DNA of 64,000 nucleotides from positions 92,908,984 through 92,972,983 of the forward strand of contig OX235265.1 in the NCBI GenBank assembly GCA_944472135.2, in the 5' to 3' direction. Positions 1 through 10,237 of the stretch are shown here, in pieces. Each line of letters opens with the position of its first letter. The first letter of the stretch is position 1. The translations under genes were made by a program, and so were the position numbers. Source of the DNA: Trichobilharzia regenti. Taxonomy: Eukaryota > Platyhelminthes > Trematoda > Strigeidida > Schistosomatidae. Under the pieces are notes generated by a model. The model made no database searches, was not told the DNA's origin, and saw nothing but the letters and a program-made list of their open reading frames with translations.

Positions 1-324
1 GTCAAACAAAAATACAATTGGTTGTGGTTATTTTAACTAAACAGGTGAAGGTTGGTAATACAAGTCAAGAAAATTAAGTGTTAATGAAATCACGGTAGTA
101 ACAAAGGTGTTGAGTTGTCACAAACAGTTGTTAAAAAGAAGTTATGTAATAATATGAATAGTTTGATGATCGAGTTTTACTCAGGATACACATAGGAACA
201 AAGCAGAGGATATGAAATTACGTAGGAGTTCTGAATGTATACAAGAATTCTAAGCAATTAAAGAACAGGTGAAGAAACAAGATTAAGTCATCAGAATTGA
301 AAAATCAAAAAAAACTCAAATCAA
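1..324. other. unassigned AT-rich sequence
   Basis: I see no coding frame, tRNA-like box or recognised repeat here. It is immediately downstream (in element sense) of the Penelope endonuclease fragment and may be that element's decayed 3' end. Confidence 0.4.
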
Positions 325-1165
325 ACCAAAACAAAAAAGTTGTTACCATGACAGTAGAAGTGGTTGAGTAATTTTCTTTGGTATGCACAGCTCCGGTTTT
401 TCTCTGTGTGAATGGCCAGAGCTTCAGCGATACAAAGAAGACGAAACCGTATTGCCTTTGATAGGTTATTCTTGACTCTGTAGATTACTTTGAAGCATGA
501 GACCTTTGTTGAAACAGAATGATCAGTGTTAACCAGGTGTTCAATTATCGCACTCGTTATAGCACCATTATTGCCTTTTCGCAACCATACTGGATAGTGT
601 TCTTGAATCTTCTTGGACAGGGTGCGCATCGAACGACCGATGTTTCTGGCTGGCTCCACAGCAGCAGGTGAACCGATATATGCACAGAGAAATGGTCAGA
701 TGCATGACCTTGTCCTTGATGCTTCTGCAGATCAGTGGGTGACTGGAGAACACTATTCTTAGCGTTGCTACAAAGAATGTTCTTCTCATAGATGATGTTA
801 TCCTTCTCTTGAGAATATCGCTTGCTGAATCTCCCTTGAAATCCAAGTTCATGTAGAGTTTCCTTTTGGGCTTGATATTTTTGTCGATGAATCTTATTGG
901 GTATCCATTTGGGATGAAGATTTCTCTTAGAATATCTAATTCTGTTCCCAGAACGTCAGTACTACAGATGCGTCGGATGCGGGTGTCAAGTGATTTAATA
1001 AAATTTCGCTTTTGTTGAATGAGCACCCAGCTATAGAAGCTTGTTAGTTGACCATTCCACGTAGGTTTTCTATGGATCAATCTTCTTAGACTCCTATCAG
1101 TTCTTCTTGTTAGTTCCACATCAAGAAACGGAATTTTTGACTCGCTTTTCATTTCAAGAGTGAAT
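325..1165 (-). mobile_element. Penelope-like element fragment (RT thumb plus GIY-YIG endonuclease), degenerate
   Basis: Read on the minus strand, 1152 down to about 660 encodes the downstream end of a Penelope-like reverse transcriptase (starting around IPFLDVELTRR, the conserved 'FLDV' region after the catalytic box). The frame then shifts at about 660, and 659 to 330 encodes a GIY-YIG-type endonuclease with NIGRSMRTLSKKIQEH followed by a conserved Glu-rich stretch. The junction residues CGAS...GRS show that a small insertion broke the YIG motif and the frame. It lies upstream of or within an intron of the SLC26-like gene, in antisense. Non-functional copy. Confidence 0.75.
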
Positions 1166-1377
1166 TATATTGCTGGATGGTAATTGTTAAATGTCTTCAG
1201 CAGCAGTTGATAAGACGAAAATGTGTAGTAAACGAAAAAATCAATGAAACTTGAAATTATCGCCTAACTTTTGAACTTTTGAACTAGACAAAATAATTCG
1301 CCTTTTATATAAGCAAGCAAGATAGCTGATATTCTGATGTTTTGTTTTTATTTCTTCTCCTTATATCTTGTATTTAG

Positions 1378-1432
1378 GTCATAGACGGTTATAACAAGTT
1401 GGGTGTTACAGTCATGATTGCTCAAATGAAAG
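1378..1432 (+). CDS. SLC26-like anion transporter, penultimate exon (STAS domain)
   Basis: A 55-bp exon bounded by a pyrimidine-rich acceptor ending TTTAG (to 1377) and a GTATGT donor (from 1433). It encodes 18 codons plus one base (starts VIDGYNKLGV, ends MIAQMK). Joined in phase 1 to the exon at 5601 it gives a typical STAS beta-alpha unit: a residue run like 'G-V-x-V-x-x-A' followed by a helix. Upstream exons, including the membrane domain, must lie before position 1. SLC26 proteins exchange anions such as sulfate, chloride or bicarbonate at membranes, and the STAS domain is cytoplasmic. Family assignment rests on the combined two-exon sequence; the paralogue is not resolved. Confidence 0.6.
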
Positions 1433-1766
1433 GTATGTTAAGCACAGTGATGCGACTATATTGTTTCTTTGTAGCTTTACAGTTTTAATATCAATATATA
1501 TATTTAGGTTAAAACCCAAGAGCTTTCCATTTAGATCGCAGACTGACATGAGTTAGAGAATCAGTGAAAAGCCAAATGGTACTGGATAATTATTACAGTG
1601 AGAGTAGTAGATCAATCCTGAAGTTATGGCTTACAGTGATCTGATTGATCACCGACAACACTGGTTGGCAGTTGTGATATGCAGTGAAGTGATAACAGTT
1701 CGAATTCATGAGTCATCCCAGTGGCTGAGTGGTCACCATGCATGCCTCACGATCCGAATATCCACG

Positions 1767-2863
1767 TGTAACAAGAGAAGACAAGGGCCAGGAAACAAAT
1801 CGTTTGCTTAGGAAACCAACACATATTTATACATTTGCATGTACATTATTATAGATTACTGTAAGCAAACAAGCACAGTCCTCTGATTGGTTGTTTCTCG
1901 CTGAAAGTTAACCTTCCATCTCTTTGTTGTTGTTTCCTGAATGCCAGATCATCTATATGCTAACTGTATCCGCCTACGCAAAGTCTGTTGTGATTGGCTG
2001 TTAAATCAGTCTTTGTTCCTATTTTTCTCACGACCAATATTGGGACGTAAACATTGACGTAAATTACTGTCTACCGATTTCGACTAACAGCCAGTTCTCA
2101 CCACACTCGTCACCCCATCAAGGACTTGCGACTGAAGTTGGTTCGGTCTTCTTTGTACTTGGGGCTTTGTTCGTTTGTCTTACTGTCTAGAATCTCGGCG
2201 CTCGCTGATGTTCACCTGTTTCTCTTTGTTTACCATTGCGGTTGTGTCTGCGTAACCCCATCTCAAAGTGACCATAGGTGGTTCTTCCCACTTTGGAAAC
2301 TGTTTGCCTAATCCTCTCGCATGTTCGTCGGCATTTCGCTTCACACTTTCGTATGCTGCTTTCTCCTGACCTCCCAACAGCGTCCCAAGTAACAGCCTCA
2401 CCTCTGATAGATCTTGAACGCGACTCAACTGCGCAGAAGCCTCGAAGTCCTGCCCGAAGATCCATGTCTCCTTCAAAAAGTGCAGAGCATACGCTTTCCA
2501 TTTGTCGGTAGGCAGCGACACCAAATGTAACAAGAGAAGACAAGGGCCAGGAAACAGATCGTTTAATAATAAAATCAACACATATTTATAAATTTGCATG
2601 TACATATTATAGATTATTGTTAGCAGAAAAACACGGTCTTCTGATTGACTGTTTCTCAATGAAAGTTTATCTTTCATCTGTTTGTGGCTGTTTCTTGAAT
2701 GTCAGATTATCTATATGCTAACTGCATCCACCCATACAAAATCTGTTGTGACTGGTTGTTGAGTCAGTCTTTGTTCTTATTTTCCTCACGACCAATAGTT
2801 AGGACATTAACATTGATGTAAATTACTATCTACTAATTTGGCTGGCAGCCAGCCCTCCCCACA
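1767..2863 (-). mobile_element. internally deleted Ty3/gypsy-type LTR element
   Basis: Two LTRs of about 338 bp (1767-2105 and 2526-2863), in the same orientation, flank only 420 bp of internal sequence. On the minus strand the LTR starts TGTGGGG/TGTGGTG and ends GTTACA, so it keeps TG...CA ends. The minus strand between them continues into a gag-like open frame, which sets the element's sense. No protease, RT or integrase is left, so it cannot move itself. The LTR is the same family as the solo LTRs at 4192, 4682, 28521, 44656 and 60388. Size and clade fit schistosome gypsy elements of the Boudicca type, but I could not check this by alignment. Confidence 0.7.
2106..2525 (-). pseudogene. gag remnant between the two LTRs
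   Basis: The minus-strand frame (within 2180-2677) reads LPTDKWKAYALHFL..., then a Leu/Glu-rich helical stretch (LSEVRLLLGTLLGGQEKAAYE), which is gag-like (capsid region). It has no zinc knuckle and stops before any pol domain. The frame runs out of the upstream LTR without a clear start codon at the usual place, so it is annotated as a remnant. Confidence 0.55.
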
Positions 2864-3361
2864 CACTTCACTGGCGTCATGGTGGATCCCTTTGAGGACT
2901 CTTAAACGAGAACGAAACGGCTGTCCAGTACTTCAAAGCTCTCTAAATAATGTCAATTCGTGAGCTAAGTTCAAACCAACCAAGTTCATCTATACCTAAC
3001 AGTTGAAAACCAAGCGTTCTGAGTACAAAAAATTGATTCAACTGTAGCAGCCTCAGGAATTGTACCCTTCACAGAATCACCAACTCTTATCATCGGCGTT
3101 ACACTGTTCTGACATTTGAGTATGTGCTATCATATTGGTCAAAAAACTTTCTTCTTCTTTCAAAAGGTTGATTAGTGAACAAAGGATATTCTTTTCAATA
3201 ACTTCATCATCAGTTTCCACAGTTATATATACATTATAATGATAGAATGATTGCGACTGACAAAATTAGTGGTTTTTGAAATAGTAACATCGAATCATTT
3301 AGATCAGACTTCAAAAAGTTATTCGCAATTAGATTGTTTTGACGATTTGATCACGGATTGA

Positions 3362-3560
3362 TATCAGTCCCAGTGGCTGAAGGGTATACGAGTCATCTTG
3401 CCTTGTAACCAGAAGGTCCTAGGTTCGAACTCTGGCGATGGGTGTGTACTGCCGACGATTCCCGAAACAGGCTGATGAAACAGCTGTCCAGTACTTCAGT
3501 GTTGGTTTTCAATGGTTCTCTAACTGATATCAATCCGTGATCAACTCGTTAAAACAAATC
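3362..3560 (+). repeat. SINE-A copy (tRNA-derived)
   Basis: Contains a Pol III A-box-like TGGCTGAAGGG and a B box in CTAGGTTCGAACTCTGG. These are followed by the family tail TGGTTTTCAATGG...GATATCAATCCGTGATCA shared with copies at 35041-35620, 51391-51540 and 60855. Confidence 0.75.
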
Positions 3561-3599
3561 TAATCCTTACAAACCAACTATTGAAATGTAGACTGCCAA

Positions 3600-3978
3600 T
3601 AGATTGTTGTTCACTACTCAGAAACTGAAGGATGAGGATATGAAGGATCTCTTCACTGCAATCATGAGGAAAAGGGTGCAGACACAAACCAAAACTAACG
3701 AACAGACTAGCGTTGAAAAGCACTGGAACATCCTGAAAGCTCTTTGGACTCAAACCTGCATGGAATTTCTAGGTGGAAACAAGAGACAGGATAAACAGTG
3801 GCTCACTACGGACAAATGAAGACTAACAGAAGAGAGAAGGATGGCGAAACAAAAGATTATCCAGTGCACCGAAGAACAACAAAAACAGGAGTTGAATGCA
3901 AGCTACTATACACCAAACAAAAGAGTGGAGAAGAGTGCCAGGGAAGACAAAAGAAAGTAGCATGAAGCTATTGCATAA
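3600..3978 (+). mobile_element. RTE-like LINE fragment (endonuclease-RT linker)
   Basis: Encodes LKDEDMKDLFTAIMRKR... and NKRQDKQWLTTDK, clearly homologous to the linker of the RTE frame at 10238-12136 (TFTATVRAKQ..., KKRQDKEWLSTD). Interrupted by stops near 3818 and 3959. Decayed, 5'- and 3'-truncated. Confidence 0.75.
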
Positions 3979-4191
3979 TGTTCAATGAATTGACCTGCAT
4001 TTTCATTTCGCTTCATTTATATCCTAAAATAACTCAGAAATGCCAAATAAACTTAGTAGCTTGGTATTTGTGAGCGCGATATGCAAGACACCAACAAATT
4101 CCTAAAATCACTTGAGACATCAAAAAAATTAGTTGTGAGAACCAAAAGACTGATATAACTAACAAGAGTTGTTTAAAATATACACTCAGGT

Positions 4192-4544
4192 TGTAATGAC
4201 AGAAGACAAGGGCCAGACAACAGATCCTCTATTGAGGAAATCAACAGATATTTGTAGACTTTTGTACATTATTATTCGATCTTGTTAGCAGAGAAGCAAC
4301 GTCTTCTAATTGGTCGATTCCCTGCTGAAGGTTATTCTGTCATCTCTTTGTTCCCCTTTCTTAGACAGTCCGTTGATATATATCTGCTAATTGTATCCGC
4401 CCACTTTAAGCCTGCTATGACTGGTTGTTGAACTCCTCAAGGTTAGGCTTTGTTCCTGTTTTTTTCTCATGACCCCAATATGGGACGTAAACACTGACGT
4501 AAATTGTTGTCTACGATTTCGACTGGCGAACAGCTCTCAGACAG
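4192..4544 (-). mobile_element. solo LTR (gypsy family), diverged
   Basis: Same family as 1767-2105: starts TGTAATGAC and contains GACAAGGGCCAG and GGGACGTAAACACTGACGTAAATT. No clear target duplication remains. Strand follows the gag-based sense of the family. Confidence 0.7.
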
Positions 4545-4681
4545 ACTAGGTAACTTCGAAACGAATCCTGTTATAAACACTAAGTGATATTTTATGTGAA
4601 GCCAGTGAGGATACTGTCATAAATCCAAAATTTTTTTAAGGGAACTTGGCATATTTGTCATAAAAATTACAGAAATAGTAT

Positions 4682-5020
4682 TATGGTGACAGCTGGCTGC
4701 TAGCCAAATTGGTAAGCAGTAATTTACGTCAATGTCTACGTTCCCAATATTCGTCGCGAGAAAAATAAGAACAAAAACTGATTCAACAACCAGTCAGAGC
4801 AGACTTTGCGTAGGCGGATACAGTTAGCATATAGATGATCTGACATTCAAGAAAGAGCCACAAAGAAATGAAAGATTAACTTTCAGCGAGAAACAACCAA
4901 TCAGAGGACTCTGTTTGTTTGCTTACAACAATCTATAATAATGTACATGCAAATGTATAAATATGTGTTGATTTCCTAAGCAAACGATTTGTTTCCTGGC
5001 CATTGTCTTCTGTTGTTACA
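4682..5020 (+). mobile_element. solo LTR with 4-bp target duplication GTAT
   Basis: Inverse orientation relative to the neighbouring copies. TATGGTGACAGC begins and GTTGTTACA ends the LTR. GTAT at 4678-4681 and at 5021-5024 form an exact direct repeat, so this is a clean solo LTR left after LTR-LTR recombination. Confidence 0.8.
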
Positions 5021-5094
5021 GTATGATTTCGCACCGACTAAAAAGGTTTAAGTATCCCAAATGTAAATGCGGATAAGTTTTTTTCCTTCACTTT

Positions 5095-5312
5095 CCCCAG
5101 TGGAACATAGGGTGGTTTCAAGCTAGTGGCTTGAAGTTTCAGTAGCAGTGTTTATTTCACAGGATGGAGTTACTAGCCTCATGCCCAACCTTTCCTCTTT
5201 ACCGGCACTATATCTGCCTTGGCGAGGTAAAGGAGTGAGTCGATCGGGGATAGAACCCCGGACCATGTGCATGGTTGGCAAGCGTCCTAACCACTATATC
5301 ACCGACGCAAAT
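5095..5312 (-). repeat. SINE-B copy (tRNA-Asp-like head)
   Basis: On the minus strand it begins GCGTCGGTGATATAGTGGTT (A-box region) and contains a B box within GGGGTTCTATCCCCG, then a tRNA-unrelated body ending CACCCTATGTTCCACTGGGG. Related copies: 36795, 44405 and 59285. Confidence 0.75.
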
Positions 5313-5600
5313 GCGGATAAGTGGAACAATTTAAACGCTTAGTCTTTGATAGAAATGAATTGTTATAATGTAGAACTGACGACAAAACACTGGTCACTTA
5401 CATTTCTGATTTTTACCGTATTATAAGAACACGTAGTTCTCATACACTGATCTCATCGAGTTTCGACTATTTCTTTCCTCCTCTCAGGATGCACAGATAC
5501 ATCCATATCTTACTGCTCAGTCTGTTTATTTGCGTAAAAATCCTATACAGGTATTAAAAAATTACTTTATTCTCTATTTCCTTTATTTTGGAAATTTTAG

Positions 5601-5890
5601 ATAGCCTTATCAATACATTGAAGAACAATAAGAAATTTGCCGATTCAACTACAGTCTACCCGACTGTTCATGATGCCGTCATTGATGCACTGAATAGACT
5701 GCAGACAATGGAAGTTGCAAAAAATAATGTTATCAAAGTGGATAGCAGTAAAAGTGTTACACCAGAGAATAATACATTCAGCTTTGTTGACGTCATGCTG
5801 ACAGACATTTCGCGGAGATCTTCAACTAAAAATAGAACACGGTCTTTATCAGTCAATTCATCACAAATTTATACTGATACACAGGTTTAA
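5601..5890 (+). CDS. SLC26-like anion transporter, terminal exon (end of STAS domain)
   Basis: Acceptor GGAAATTTTAG ends at 5600; the exon enters in phase 1 and stops at TAA 5888-5890 (96 codons plus the split codon). The sequence DSLINTLKNNKKF...YPTVHDAVIDALNR matches the end of an SLC26 STAS domain, where an F/Y-P-T-x-H-D-A-V run precedes the last helix. A Ser/Thr-rich tail follows (VDSSKSVTPENNTF, RRSSTKNRTRSLS), with basic-Ser motifs that could be phosphorylation sites. With the 1378 exon it makes a continuous STAS C-terminus. Function inferred from family: membrane anion exchange. The nearby candidate exon at 5488-5550 does not fit the phase. Confidence 0.62.
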
Positions 5891-6116
5891 TAGCTCTCTC
5901 ATTGTTCACAGTCAAATTTAACAACTGATTTTATATGATGTATATTTTTTCGACAAAATTTTGATTCCTGTTGTATAAATGTTGAATGTTATGTACAATA
6001 TAATTTCCATGTATTAGTGACAAGGATTTATAAAAAAAATACGACAACCAAATTGAAACTTGAATGTTTCCAGTGAAGTGGGAAATTTGAAATTAACAAC
6101 ATATATTGTAACTAAA

Positions 6117-6122
6117 AATAAA
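6117..6122 (+). promoter_or_regulatory. candidate poly(A) signal of the SLC26-like gene
   Basis: AATAAA about 230 bp after the stop codon, the first canonical hexamer downstream. Cleavage site not visible. Confidence 0.4.
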
Positions 6123-6409
6123 ACTGCTATCTGAAGTAATTTCTGTGTTCTAGGTGTCATTTTTAAGTAGATACACCATGTTTGTTTGTTTTTCTTGGGG
6201 TGTGTAAAACCCAGGAAAAATGTAAAAGTAAAAGTCTGAGTTGCATCCTTATGCATGCCTTCTACAGAACGAAATGGAATTCCTTTCTAATGGTCAACAG
6301 TTACGTCAGCATTTATGTGTTCCTGGATAACTGAAACCGTGAACAGAAATATTTTTAAAGTCAAGTCGAATAAATCCCTTTAAAATTCAAAGTAAAATAC
6401 CTTGGTTTT

Positions 6410-6726
6410 CTATGAAAATAAGGTGTAGACTTCCAGGTTGGGGTCTTCGGTACGGTAAAAATCAGTGGTTGGAAACAATTGGTGACATGGCTTAAAATCG
6501 TTCTCAGTGGCGCAGATGCATCCACTCCTTGTGACTTGTGATCTCCAATGAAACTATATTGTTCTTCGTTATTACTCTTCCTTTGTCTCACACCTCTGCT
6601 TACTGTCTCTACTATGCTTTCCTTGTACTATCTTCTCTTGCTTCGTGTGCTACATGGAGTGTGGCGACTTGAACTGCTACACATTTGTGCAAAGTTCTAT
6701 GTCGAAAACAGACAGACAGAGACATG
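6410..6726 (+). mobile_element. SR3/Perere-3-like LINE, 3' end
   Basis: Encodes the C-terminal RCRLPGWG...[11 protein letters not shown] signature (with a stop), then the 3' UTR and the family's terminal (CAGA)n after TTTGTGCAAAGTTCTATGT. 5'-truncated, as is usual for LINE insertions. Confidence 0.85.
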
Positions 6727-7100
6727 AAAATAAACAAGTAGCAACAAAATGATCTTTAGCAGTTGAACAATTTAAGTCTATTGTTGTGGAATGGATTAAA
6801 CTGTTCTGATATGTCTCAGATGCATGAACTTGGTACACAGGCTGTTTGACAGGGTGAAATGATTTCCTGCCAGGAGAATTATGAAAACAATGGTGAAGGA
6901 ATCATGTCATGGATGTCATCTCATTCTGTTAAACAGAAGTGAAACAGAAAACATTTAATTCCCGGTAGGAATTTAAAACAAGCAATTAAGGTTAATAAAG
7001 CAGGATTTGATGGATTCACCAAATATTGGTATAACTCATCAGCTGAATACTCTACATACATATATATATATGTATATATATATATAAGACTGATAAATAA
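6727..7100. other. no gene seen; short AT tract
   Basis: Unassigned sequence with an (AT)n run at about 7058-7087. Nothing coding. Confidence 0.4.
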
Positions 7101-7105
7101 ACAAA

Positions 7106-7760
7106 CTACATTCGTCGGCTAGAGAATGACAAAAATAGGTATGCTGCGTAAAATGTTCTTCGTATACTATTGGAAAGTCTCTGGAATAAAATCTCACTCG
7201 ATAAGTCACCATTAAATTGTAACTTAATAATAAATAGAGGTTTCTTACGTGCAGTCAGAGTCTCAGGTTTTTTCTCTGATGTTTTCATATGTTTCTTCAT
7301 GAAAATACTCGGATAGCCCATCTCCGTCAAGGGATCGTGAATATATTCAAATTCCTTTTGTAAGAAGTCATCCGTACATATCTTTCTTGCTCTGCTCGTA
7401 AGACATTTACCAACATTCCTTTTATACTTAACGGGCACGTAACTAAGGAGGGAAGTGTGTATATTGCCTTGTGAATGTGCTTTTTCTATACACGTTTCTC
7501 CTAAGTGACCCATTTTACCTCTTACTTAGCAAGACATCCAGAAAATGTAGTTTCTTCTCATGTTCCTCTTCACAAGTAAAGGTAACCGAAGGGTGGATGT
7601 TGTTAAATTTCAACAACAGTTGGTCAATGTCAACATTCCCATCAGCTAGGATAAATGTATCATAGACATATCGGTAATACATATCGAAAAACTTGATGAT
7701 GTCTTTCAATTTTTCCGTTTTAGAGTTCTGCGAGAAAGAAGTCAACCAATATTACGCATA
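7106..7760 (-). mobile_element. Penelope-like element fragment (RT)
   Basis: Minus-strand frames 7745-7515 and 7513-7106 encode YYRYVYDTFILADG (the RT catalytic box; the usual Y-V-D-D has become Y-V-Y-D), LLKFNNIHPSVTFTCEEEHE and FLDVLLSKR, then a thumb-like region. A stop separates the two frames. It sits just outside the left arm of the large inverted repeat. The catalytic Asp change and the stop mean the copy is dead. Confidence 0.75.
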
Positions 7761-8600
7761 ATGGTAACTGTGTAATAGCACTGATTCAACACATGTCCAT
7801 GCAGATATCAGCAAAATTCTACCATAACTACGACAAAACACATAGCATATTTTCGGGCGAATTGCAGACTTTTTGAGGAAAAAGATTAAGTGCGAATTTA
7901 CCCACGTGGAACAGACTCCGGCAGTCTGCATCAAAATGTCTGCAATGGGCCCTAAGTGTGCCCCGAAAACTCAGCAATGCGCATATATATATACGTAAAA
8001 ACAGTGAGGTAAAAACCAAACAAAAACACAAGATGTGAATGAAATGAACAACACTTCAAGTAAATAAGTTAGTTAAAGTGAACTAGAAATCTTCTGATGC
8101 TATATAAACCACAAAAGCCGAAGTTACTTCATAATGTAAAAATGCCACTCCTGAAGCGTTTGTCTGTTATCAATAGTTGATGTGAGTACTTAGAATAAGC
8201 TACGAGAATGACGAAATGGTTTGAACGACTAGCCACTATCTCATTTATTGTAGAGCATGATTTTTAACCAGTGGCTGTTGAGTTCGAAACCTTCGTTTCG
8301 TCCAGATTGATTGAAAGCGTACGCGCCAATCCTTATACAGTAGGTGTAGCTCAATGCTTGTTGCATGCAAAATCTCCTGTAAGTCATTAAGTTCTCACTA
8401 TGTTAAAGTCAATAACATAACGGGTGTCTCGTAGTGCATTCTTTCTAGTCACGAGCGGCGTTACTTGCAGTCATTGTGGCTTCTTGTCATTGCAGCTAGC
8501 TAGTATTCGAAGAGACTCAAGAATGTCGATAGCTAACCTTGAGTCTAGCCCGGTTCGATATGTGGGTGTTGTAGACAAATGCAAGCTGTTTAGTACGGCA

Positions 8601-8763
8601 ATGCCATATTGGTTTGTTTGTTTATTAGATGTTTAACACAGTCAAACAGGATTATTTACTGGATGTTTCACTGTGTGATACATCTAATAAACAAACCAAT
8701 ATGGAATTGCTTACCGCCACAATCCCCATGTTTTACACATATATTAATATGTTCAGTACGGCA
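8601..8763. mobile_element. hairpin (MITE-like) insertion with 9-bp target duplication
   Basis: AGTACGGCA at 8592-8600 is repeated at 8755-8763. The insert contains a near-palindrome (CCATATTGGTTTGTTTG at 8604 against CAAACCAATATGG ending at 8704). The third copy of this region, near 23015, lacks the insert. Confidence 0.65.
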
Positions 8764-10237
8764 TTTATAATCACCACCAGAACTCAAGATAACTGTGGCA
8801 AACACTGAAGTATCATCCTAATTCGGGAAATTTCTCGAGAAGAATCAGAAATGGAGCATGCACCCATGCTATGGGTAGCGATTAGTAATGTGATATTTTT
8901 GGGTAGGAGAGGAAGGTTGATGTCTTTGATAATAAACGACAACTGTGCGGCACTTCTCGGTATGCATGCAATCTAATTTCATCCACACATATTCTGGCGT
9001 TATCATGATGAAACCGCAGGTTATTGCATTCATCTTACCGGACTGATTCGAAATAATGTGCAGGCAACTCAAATGATGTTTACAAAACAAACTCCCCGCC
9101 CACGTGAGAGATATTCATAATACGCGGCAACCTTGAATTACTTACATCCAATATTTTCGGTTGGATGTTCTTTTTACTTCGGACAGCCATTTTGGATTTT
9201 GAGACTCTTCTGAACCTTTAATTAACCTCACTAACACAGAGGCACTCCCCTGACTGCTCTAAATCCTACGAGTGTGATAAGGAAAATGATTTGAATGCAT
9301 GAATATCGTCCTCTGATTTAATTTGGTTTTGTTATATACATTCCCTCACTTAACACAGTTTTAAACTTGGCTTTAGTGATGTTGAAACGTTGAGGTGGGT
9401 GATAATCCTTATTCATGAAAGGCTACTTGAAAATATCTGCATAGTTTAAGATTGGTCTAGCCTGATTTATATACCTGAAACGACCAGTTATATTTGTCTG
9501 TCTGATAACGCTTTTAGATTTGTGAGCCGTTGATATGATGGATAGGATGCTTTCTAAAATTTGTCTAGAGTGCTTAGGGACTAAATACACTGCTCACAAC
9601 CTGCAGCGGCGTGAATATTCACAAAATATTTTAATGAAATTTTTGGCTAAATTTGCAACTCTTATCATCTACACCTGAATTCCATGAGAAACGCTATAGC
9701 CAGTTTCAAGTTCATGATGGGTCCGTGCCTCCATTGCATATATGTTTTCGTGAATTTGTTTTCCATTGAATTTTAAAGGTTTCTGCTGGATGTTTCGTTA
9801 ATTTGTGTAGGCCAGTTTATGTCACTGGATGCTGCTATTAAGCTTATTTTTAGCCTGAAGTTCCCGGTTATTATGTTGGTAATTAAGGATTATGGCAAAC
9901 CTGCAATCATTGAGCTTATTCACGTACCCTATGCAAATATAGTAACATTCTCTAGTAAGTAAACTCCATAACTGTTCTGCCATTGCTTGATTATTTGCTT
10001 AAACTGAAACTTTGCTCTGGTTTATCAACGCGACTGGCTGTAATTCACCATCTTGCTCTTCTTCTGAACATTTCCAGAAGTAGATTATCATCCTTATTGC
10101 AGCACCACTAGCCCAGGTTCAGCATCCAGCGCTCCTTTTTAAGAAGGACCAGGGTTATTTCAGTACTACTGGGTTCACTTCAAGTAGATAAAATATTCAT
10201 TTAGCGTAAAAGGCATTATTGACGCATTGGTTAGATT

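Larger units (their letters stand above)
1690..2960 (+). repeat. SINE-A copy split by an LTR element
   Basis: The tRNA-like part (CCCAGTGGCTGAGTGG, an A-box-like match) ends at 1766. The family's 3' part (CGGCTGTCCAGTACTTC) resumes after 2864. The LTR element 1767-2863 therefore landed inside the SINE. Flanking CACG/CACT is consistent with a 4-bp target duplication carrying one later change. Confidence 0.6.
1433..5600 (+). other. last intron of the SLC26-like gene, filled with repeats
   Basis: A 4.2-kb intron (GTATGT...TTTTAG) between two phase-1 exons. It contains a SINE interrupted by an LTR element, another SINE, an RTE scrap, two solo LTRs in opposite orientation and a tRNA-Asp-like SINE. 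The stretch 2960-3360 shows no gene or recognised repeat. Confidence 0.5.

Noticed and set aside
2126..2511. Plus-strand open frames over the gag region
   Set aside because: They lie antisense to the gag frame and have no domain-like composition; the LTR polarity also supports the minus strand.
3440..3520. CTGATGA near a GAAAC in SINE-A, suggestive of a hammerhead ribozyme (known in a schistosome SINE)
   Set aside because: The GAAAC lies upstream rather than after stem II, and no three-stem fold around a cleavable site is visible.
5230..5312. A tRNA-Asp-like gene on the minus strand
   Set aside because: Poor anticodon stem, attached to a repeated non-tRNA body; SINE-B head.
5488..5550. A 63-bp exon-like segment (TCTTTCCTCCTCTCAG acceptor, CAG|GTATTA donor) reading DAQIHPYLTAQSVYLRKNPIQ in frame 0
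   Set aside because: Both flanking SLC26 exons meet in phase 1; in that phase this segment has a stop (GCG TAA). It could only serve as an alternative truncating exon, so it is not included in the main model.
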